Assembly: GCF_013283855.1 (NCBI RefSeq)
Contig: NZ_CP054056.1
Span: forward strand, 1,298,707 to 1,362,706
Length of the DNA: 64,000 nucleotides
Origin: Aquiluna borgnonia
GTDB lineage: Bacteria; Actinomycetota; Actinomycetes; Actinomycetales; Microbacteriaceae
Reading direction: 5' to 3'
The notes beneath the pieces are model-generated. The model saw only the letters and a list, made by a program, of their open reading frames with translations. It made no database searches and had not been told where the DNA came from. A program made the position numbers and the translations under genes. Below, one piece after another: positions 59,903 through 64,000 of this stretch. How positions within the stretch are numbered: position 1 is the stretch's first letter; each line of letters begins with the position of its first letter.

Positions 59903-60780
59903 ATTCCTGTTCCCCTTTGAGAAAGTTCTATTGCGGCTTCCTGGTAGGCCAGGGAACCGGTATTGCGCGGATCGTAGCTAATTGCCGTTTGCCCGAAGCT
60001 TGGAGCCTCTGAAAGTCTTACGGATCGAGGGATGGTGGCGTTGAGAGTCTCTTTTGGGAAGTACTTCCTCACCTCAGCTGCGACATCACTGCTGAGGTTC
60101 GTTCTGTTGTCAAACATCGTCAACAAAATTCCGCCGATTGCCAACTCAGGGTTCAGCGCCAGTTTGATGCGCTCAATGTTGGCCATCAGTTGGGTCACAC
60201 CCTCCAGGGCGTAATACTCGCACTGAATTGGGACTAAAACCTCAGTGGCAGCCACCAGGGCATTTACGGTTAGAAGCCCAAGAGAAGGCGGGGAGTCGAT
60301 AAAAACATAATGGATTGGGGTCTCAGATTCCCCCAGGAAGTCTCTTAGGGCGGTAGAGAGTATTCTTTCCCGATTTGGGACAGAAACCATGTCTATTTCG
60401 GCTCCAGCAAGGTTGATGGTGGCTGGCAAGCAGAGCAGGTTTTGATGTTCGGGGCTCTGTTTTACTGCCTGAATCATCGGTACACCATCAACCAGGACCT
60501 CATAGCTGCCAACAACCGCGTTGTGATGCTCTACGCCGAGGGCAGTTGATGCGTTTCCTTGCGGGTCTAGGTCGATTACGAGGACACCCATCCCTTTTCT
60601 GGCAAGGGCGGCCGCAAGATTCACAGCGGTTGTGGTCTTACCAACTCCACCTTTTTGGTTCGAAATGGTGATGATCCTTGTGGACAAAGGGGGGTCGAGG
60701 GTAATTTCGGCTACCCGTTTGGCCCGCTCGTTGTTTAGCGTCATCTCTCGAAGCAGGGGTGTGTTTTGAATTGGTTCCAC
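59899..60780 (-). CDS. parA: Chromosome-partitioning ATPase ParA (Soj)
   Basis: A 293-residue Walker-type ATPase that moves ParB-origin complexes. Deviant Walker A KGGVGKTT (43-50) and motif VIDLDPQGNASTALG, then SPPSLGLLTVNAL. GTG start at 60780 with AAGGGTGAG upstream. A perfect parS site is 18 bases upstream of the start. Confidence 0.96.
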   Translation of the reverse strand: MEPIQNTPLLREMTLNNERAKRVAEITLDPPLSTRIITISNQKGGVGKTTTAVNLAAALARKGMGVLVIDLDPQGNASTALGVEHHNAVVGSYEVLVDGVPMIQAVKQSPEHQNLLCLPATINLAGAEIDMVSVPNRERILSTALRDFLGESETPIHYVFIDSPPSLGLLTVNALVAATEVLVPIQCEYYALEGVTQLMANIERIKLALNPELAIGGILLTMFDNRTNLSSDVAAEVRKYFPKETLNATIPRSVRLSEAPSFGQTAISYDPRNTGSLAYQEAAIELSQRGTGI

Positions 60781-60797
60781 GGTTACTCACCCTTCGA

Positions 60798-60813
60798 TGT
60801 TTCACGTGAAACA
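60798..60813. promoter_or_regulatory. parS site upstream of parA
   Basis: Perfect 16-bp parS, TGTTTCACGTGAAACA, in the gap between parA and rsmG. It is expected to load ParB near the origin. Its position overlaps the likely parA promoter region, so ParB could also repress parAB. Confidence 0.95.
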
Positions 60814-60960
60814 TGTGCGATGTCATCCACCGGTAAACCCTGCCAACCAATTGGCGTTGGTGAGACTTCCTCGCGATTATTCGGATAACCCAATCCTGGG
60901 GTTACTGTGGCCGGTGTCACCGCGGTTAGCTCTGCTTCTTGATCTGGCATGGTCCTCCAA

Positions 60961-61599
60961 TCATTGCAGAATAATGCGAACGACCGTCGCGGTCTCTGAG
61001 GTTATCCCCAGACCCAGCGTGATGATCTCAGGTTCACCAAATCCCAAACGCTGCAACCTGGGTCGGGCCTCTGATATCTCCTCCGGGGCGCGACTTCCCT
61101 TGAGGGCGAGAATGGTTCGATGCTGCGAGCCCCTGGTGAGAGGGGTCAGGAGTTTGAGCAATTTATCTAACGCAGCCACTGCCCTGGCGGTGACTATGTC
61201 GAAGTCGGTCCTTTGAACCTCCTCGGCCCTTGCACGAATGACGTCTACATTCCTCAGCCCCAAATCATCAACGACTGTCTGCAGCCAGGTCGCGCGCCGC
61301 TCCATAGGTTCTATAAGGGTGAAATGTGATTTTGGTTTTGCGATTGCCATCGGAATGCCGGGCAAACCGGCCCCCGAACCAACGTCTGCCACCAGCGACT
61401 CATTTGGTACCAATTCCACAAGAAGTGCACTGTTGATGACGTGACGGCTCCAGATCCTTGGAAGCTCTCGCGGGCCCAGTAGCCCGAATGTCTCTGAATC
61501 CTGCGCTAAGCGAGCAGTGTAGGCGCGGGCCTTGTCAATCTGATCACCGAAGACAAGCGCAGCCTCACCAGGCTCCTGCTCAAATTCCAAGTTGATCAA
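60961..61599 (-). CDS. rsmG: 16S rRNA (guanine(527)-N7)-methyltransferase
   Basis: A 212-residue methyltransferase (GidB). It methylates G527 of 16S rRNA. SAM motif VADVGSGAGLPGIPMAI and later RAEEV and LKG. In the standard place between jag and parA near the origin. Loss gives streptomycin resistance in other bacteria. Confidence 0.95.
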   Translation of the reverse strand: MINLEFEQEPGEAALVFGDQIDKARAYTARLAQDSETFGLLGPRELPRIWSRHVINSALLVELVPNESLVADVGSGAGLPGIPMAIAKPKSHFTLIEPMERRATWLQTVVDDLGLRNVDVIRARAEEVQRTDFDIVTARAVAALDKLLKLLTPLTRGSQHRTILALKGSRAPEEISEARPRLQRLGFGEPEIITLGLGITSETATVVRIILQ

Positions 61600-61614
61600 C
61601 GGACCTTACCCCCA

Positions 61615-61630
61615 TGTTTCACGTGAAACA
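61615..61630. promoter_or_regulatory. parS site between rsmG and jag
   Basis: Perfect 16-bp TGTTTCACGTGAAACA, ending one base before the jag stop codon and 15 bases before the rsmG start. It is the second perfect parS in the window. Confidence 0.95.
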
Positions 61631-62098
61631 TTACGGCTTTGATACGACGATGTGGCGTTCCTTGCCCTGACCTTCAGACTCGGAAACAAACCCTGCTTCA
61701 CCAACCATGTCGTGGACCAGCTTGCGGTCGTATGAACTCATCGGCTTCAAATGCTGAGGTTTGTCTGTTTCTTCAAGCTTCGCGATGGTTCTTTCAACCA
61801 GCACCTTGAGCTGCTGGTTCTTTGCCTCGCGGGATCCTGCGACGTCGAGAATTAGACGGGATAGTTGCCCGGTTTTCGCCTGCACTGCAAGTCTCGTAAG
61901 CTCCTGAAGCGCCTCAACGGTCGATGGGTCAGAAATCTTGCCTAGGTTGGAATCGCCCTCACTTGTCACTGAGATGTAGACGCGGTCTTGCCTGAATTCA
62001 ATCTCCAAGTCGCCATCTAGGTCAGCGGTATCAAGGAATTCTTCAATGAAATCCGCTGCGATTTCGCCTTCTTGTTCCAGCTCTTGTTCTCTGCTCAT
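61631..62098 (-). CDS. khpB: RNA-binding protein Jag/KhpB (KH and R3H domains)
   Basis: A 155-residue RNA-binding protein: KH-like domain followed by an R3H domain (RKLVHDMVGEAGFVSESEGQGKERHIVV). It helps regulate cell division and RNA in other bacteria. The start ATG directly follows the yidC stop (no gap), so the two are co-translated. Confidence 0.94.
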   Translation of the reverse strand: MSREQELEQEGEIAADFIEEFLDTADLDGDLEIEFRQDRVYISVTSEGDSNLGKISDPSTVEALQELTRLAVQAKTGQLSRLILDVAGSREAKNQQLKVLVERTIAKLEETDKPQHLKPMSSYDRKLVHDMVGEAGFVSESEGQGKERHIVVSKP

Positions 62099-63016
62099 TT
62101 ACTTCTTCTTTTTCTTCGCACGATTTTTACTAACCGGCTGCTGGCGCTGCTTAGGCTCCTCAGCTGCCGACTCTTGGGTCGGTTCCTCAAGTTTTAGCTT
62201 GCCCTTCTTGGCAAGACGGGCCTGGCGCTCCTTGAATGCAGGGCTGCCAGGGGTTGGCATGTTCCTAATGACCACGAATTGCTGGCCCATGGTCCAGAAG
62301 TTGGAGACCAACCAGTAGGTCATGACACCCAGTGGGAAGGTCAAACCGGAGAAAAGAAAGACCAATGGCAACACGTACAGCAGAATCTTCTGGGTCTGCA
62401 TGAACTGGCTGTTCTGAACATCAGGGTTTTGGTTCTTGGCCATGATCTGCTTTTGGGTGATGAACTGAGATGCACTCATCAGCACAATCATGATTCCGGC
62501 AAGCACCTTGACGTTTAGCTCGTCACTACCAAAAAAGGTGTCAGAAAGTTGTGCGCCAAAAATCTCGGCGGAGGAGAACGAGGTTGCTCCAGCAGCGTCC
62601 AGCAATCCAACACCAGACTTACCGTTTCCCGCGTCGTTCAACACAAAAAACAACCCGGTAAAGATTGGCATTTGGAGTAATAGTGGCAGACAGCTGGAAA
62701 GAGGGTTGGAGCCGGTGCGCTTATAGAGCTCCATTTGCTCTTTAGCCATGCGCTCTCTGGAGTCTCGGTCTGTCTTGCCCTTGTATTTATCCTGGAGCTT
62801 CTTGAGCTCGGGTTGAACCAGCATCATGTTGCGCTGGCTCTTGATCTGCTTTACAAAGATTGGAATAAGCGCAGCGCGCACCACGAGCACGAGACCCACA
62901 ACAGCGAGAACCCAAGAAACACCAGATGCCGACTCAAGTCCCATAAGGGTGAATAGGTTGTGAAAACCGACGAGCACAAGCTCAATCGCCCACTTAATCG
63001 GCCAAAGCAGATCCAC
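62099..63016 (-). CDS. yidC: Membrane protein insertase YidC
   Basis: A 305-residue Oxa1/YidC insertase with five helices, of the Gram-positive type without the large first outer domain. The substrate groove region includes the conserved Arg in VVRAALIPIFVKQIKSQRNM, and the C-terminus is a lysine-rich tail (KNRAKKKKK) that can bind ribosomes. Just downstream of yidD. Confidence 0.95.
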   Translation of the reverse strand: MDLLWPIKWAIELVLVGFHNLFTLMGLESASGVSWVLAVVGLVLVVRAALIPIFVKQIKSQRNMMLVQPELKKLQDKYKGKTDRDSRERMAKEQMELYKRTGSNPLSSCLPLLLQMPIFTGLFFVLNDAGNGKSGVGLLDAAGATSFSSAEIFGAQLSDTFFGSDELNVKVLAGIMIVLMSASQFITQKQIMAKNQNPDVQNSQFMQTQKILLYVLPLVFLFSGLTFPLGVMTYWLVSNFWTMGQQFVVIRNMPTPGSPAFKERQARLAKKGKLKLEEPTQESAAEEPKQRQQPVSKNRAKKKKK

Positions 63017-63018
63017 CG

Positions 63019-63327
63019 CTACCTCTTCTTTTCATCAGGATTCAGACTCACAAATCCTAGCTTGCGAACGACAATTGGGGACTTCGAGATCTTGACCTCA
63101 TCGACGCCTCCCTGAGACCAGGGATTGCAGCGCAGTATCCGCCAAACCGTCATTGGCACCCCCTTGAGAACCCCATGCTGCTGAAGCGCATGAAGCCCAT
63201 AGCCTGAGCAACTGGGGTAATACCTGCATACGTCTCCATAAAGCGGAGAAATGAGCTTCCTCCACACCAGGATGAAGGCGATCAAAAAGTTTCTTGGGAA
63301 AGTCCTCAAAAAATACAGCGCTTTCAA
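63019..63327 (-). CDS. yidD: Membrane protein insertion efficiency factor YidD
   Basis: A 102-residue protein that helps YidC insert membrane proteins. The signature CRYYPSCSGYGLHALQQHG and RCNPWSQGG(VDEV). TTG at 63327 overlaps the rnpA stop as TTGA, the usual coupling here. A longer in-frame reading from 63369 would overlap rnpA by 46 bases, so I prefer the TTG start. Confidence 0.9.
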   Translation of the reverse strand: MKALYFLRTFPRNFLIAFILVWRKLISPLYGDVCRYYPSCSGYGLHALQQHGVLKGVPMTVWRILRCNPWSQGGVDEVKISKSPIVVRKLGFVSLNPDEKKR

Positions 63328-63647
63328 CTTGATACTCGCTTTAGAGCCTGATCCAGAAAATCGCTCCACTCTTCGGGGCTGGCGGTAAACGCCGCTTGCC
63401 GCATTCTGAAAACCCCTTTGATCTTCAGTTCCGTGGAGAGTTTTGGCCGAAGAGCATTCAATAATCTTCGCTTGATGCGATTTCGAACGACCGAATTCCC
63501 CAATACGCGGCCAGTTATTACGGCAAACTGAGAAGTCTCACTTGGTAAGTAGTGAAGGGTAAACAACGGGCTAGAAAACCGTTGGCCGGATTTTACGACC
63601 TCGCGAATTTCGCCTCCGGAACGAAGGCGTAGAGCCCGCGGAAGCAG
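63324..63647 (-). CDS. rnpA: Ribonuclease P protein component, apparent CTG start
   Basis: A 107-residue protein cofactor of RNase P, with the RNA-binding motif NSVVRNRIKRRLLNALRP. The family's N-terminus MLPRALRLRSG-type is visible only if translation starts at CTG 63645-63647: no ATG, GTG or TTG occurs between the rpmH stop (same frame, TAA 63657-63659) and conserved residues. AAGG overlapping that stop codon sits eight bases before the CTG and would act as its ribosome-binding site. The next usual start, TTG at 63566, would remove about 27 conserved residues. Confidence 0.85.
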   Translation of the reverse strand: MLPRALRLRSGGEIREVVKSGQRFSSPLFTLHYLPSETSQFAVITGRVLGNSVVRNRIKRRLLNALRPKLSTELKIKGVFRMRQAAFTASPEEWSDFLDQALKRVSS

Positions 63648-63656
63648 GTTAGAACC

Positions 63657-63794
63657 TTAGGCGCTTAGCTCTTCGCGGCCCTTGCGGCGACGGGCTGCCA
63701 GGATGGCACGACCTGCACGGGTACGCATGCGAGCACGGAAGCCGTGGGTCTTTGCACGACGACGGTTGTTCGGCTGAAAGGTGCGCTTGCTCAC
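63657..63794 (-). CDS. rpmH: Ribosomal protein L34
   Basis: A 45-residue large-subunit protein: begins [19 protein letters not shown] and ends GREELSA. GTG start at 63794. First gene of rpmH-rnpA-yidD-yidC-jag-rsmG, and in the same frame as rnpA, separated by one TAA. The neighbouring gene across the right edge should be dnaA. Confidence 0.97.
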   Translation of the reverse strand: MSKRTFQPNNRRRAKTHGFRARMRTRAGRAILAARRRKGREELSA

Positions 63795-63843
63795 TTCAAA
63801 TCTCCCTGGTTTATTCGGACACGTGGTCCAAGACAACTTCAGT

Positions 63844-63873
63844 ACTTTACGGCATGGGTCCAGATTGAGTCAA
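63844..63873 (-). promoter_or_regulatory. Promoter of rpmH
   Basis: On the minus strand: -35 TTGACT (63868-63873), an 18-base spacer, -10 TAAAGT (63844-63849). It is the best match to consensus in the window. Transcription starts near 63837, so the rpmH leader is about 40 bases and contains GGGAG before the GTG. Confidence 0.75.
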
Positions 63874-64000
63874 GCAGATATCCGAAATATGGACCATAAG
63901 ATTCGGCTCCCACGGGAAATATAAAATCTTTGAAACGACACGCCGATGCGATTTGATTTTCGACCCCGAACTTGGGTTGAATGTTGCAAACACAACTGGG
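63874..64000. other. rpmH-dnaA intergenic region (right edge)
   Basis: No gene is supported here. The dnaA start is expected beyond 64000. A TATAAA-like element near 63929 could belong to a plus-strand dnaA promoter. I found no TTATCCACA-type DnaA box in 63795-64000, so if oriC is here it is on the far side of dnaA. Confidence 0.4.

Noticed and set aside
60797..61216. 139-codon plus-strand frame beginning in parS
   Set aside because: It begins at the palindromic parS and continues antisense to rsmG; no domain and no ribosome-binding site.
63328..63369. Longer YidD start at 63369
   Set aside because: It would overlap rnpA by 46 bases; the TTGA overlap at 63327 fits the coupling seen in the operon.

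Overview
The window looks like the left flank of the replication origin of a small-genome actinobacterium, most likely Microbacteriaceae of the freshwater 'Luna' type (Rhodoluna/Aquiluna-like). This rests on gene order and protein style, not a database search. The clearest sign is the right edge: parB-parA-rsmG-jag-yidC-yidD-rnpA-rpmH, reading away from a dnaA that should start just beyond base 64000. The actinobacterial growth-control cluster fhaA-fhaB-pstP-rodA-pbpA-pknA-pknB with pabA and crgA supports it, as do TTG/GTG starts, leaderless-type promoters and moderate GC. Genes are packed tightly: same-strand neighbours often overlap by 1-8 bases and several convergent pairs overlap by up to about 60 bases. 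I saw no insertion sequence, prophage, CRISPR array or rRNA.

Left part (1-11.4 kb): end of phosphoglucomutase, a VanY-like carboxypeptidase, a 14-helix drug exporter, a TPP riboswitch in front of a thiamine ABC binding protein and permease (no ATPase gene nearby), a solitary DNA methyltransferase, a thioesterase, an M13 peptidase, the tRNA hydroxylase trhO, a secreted protein of unknown function, a TRIC-like channel and tRNA-Leu(CAG). From 11.5 to 20 kb lies the phosphosignalling and cell-wall operon, then pabA, crgA, a rhomboid protease and a cyclophilin.

Middle (22-45 kb): a short-chain dehydrogenase and a DoxX-like protein, a three-gene fructose-type PTS, a YefM/YoeB toxin-antitoxin pair with an 18-bp palindrome upstream, glycosyltransferase and O-antigen-ligase-like genes, an MMPL exporter, a DUF2834-esterase fusion, a PIF1-like helicase, a CopD-CtaG fusion, HU, a TerC-regulator pair, zinc-free ribosomal proteins L28-L33-S14 beside a Zur/ZnuABC zinc-uptake operon with a clear Zur box, and a 2-oxoacid dehydrogenase E1/E2 operon.

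Right part (45-64 kb): purB, dnaB, rpsF-ssb-rpsR-rplI, the CCA-adding enzyme, NUDIX, a small membrane protein, murJ, trxB-trxA, an aminotransferase, ddl and the chromosome-segregation and ribosome/membrane-insertion genes up to rpmH. Three parS sites lie here, one across the trxA start. The most unusual element is a helically phased, one-directional array of five perfect and three near DnaA boxes between the rplI terminator and the dnaB promoter. rnpA appears to start with CTG.
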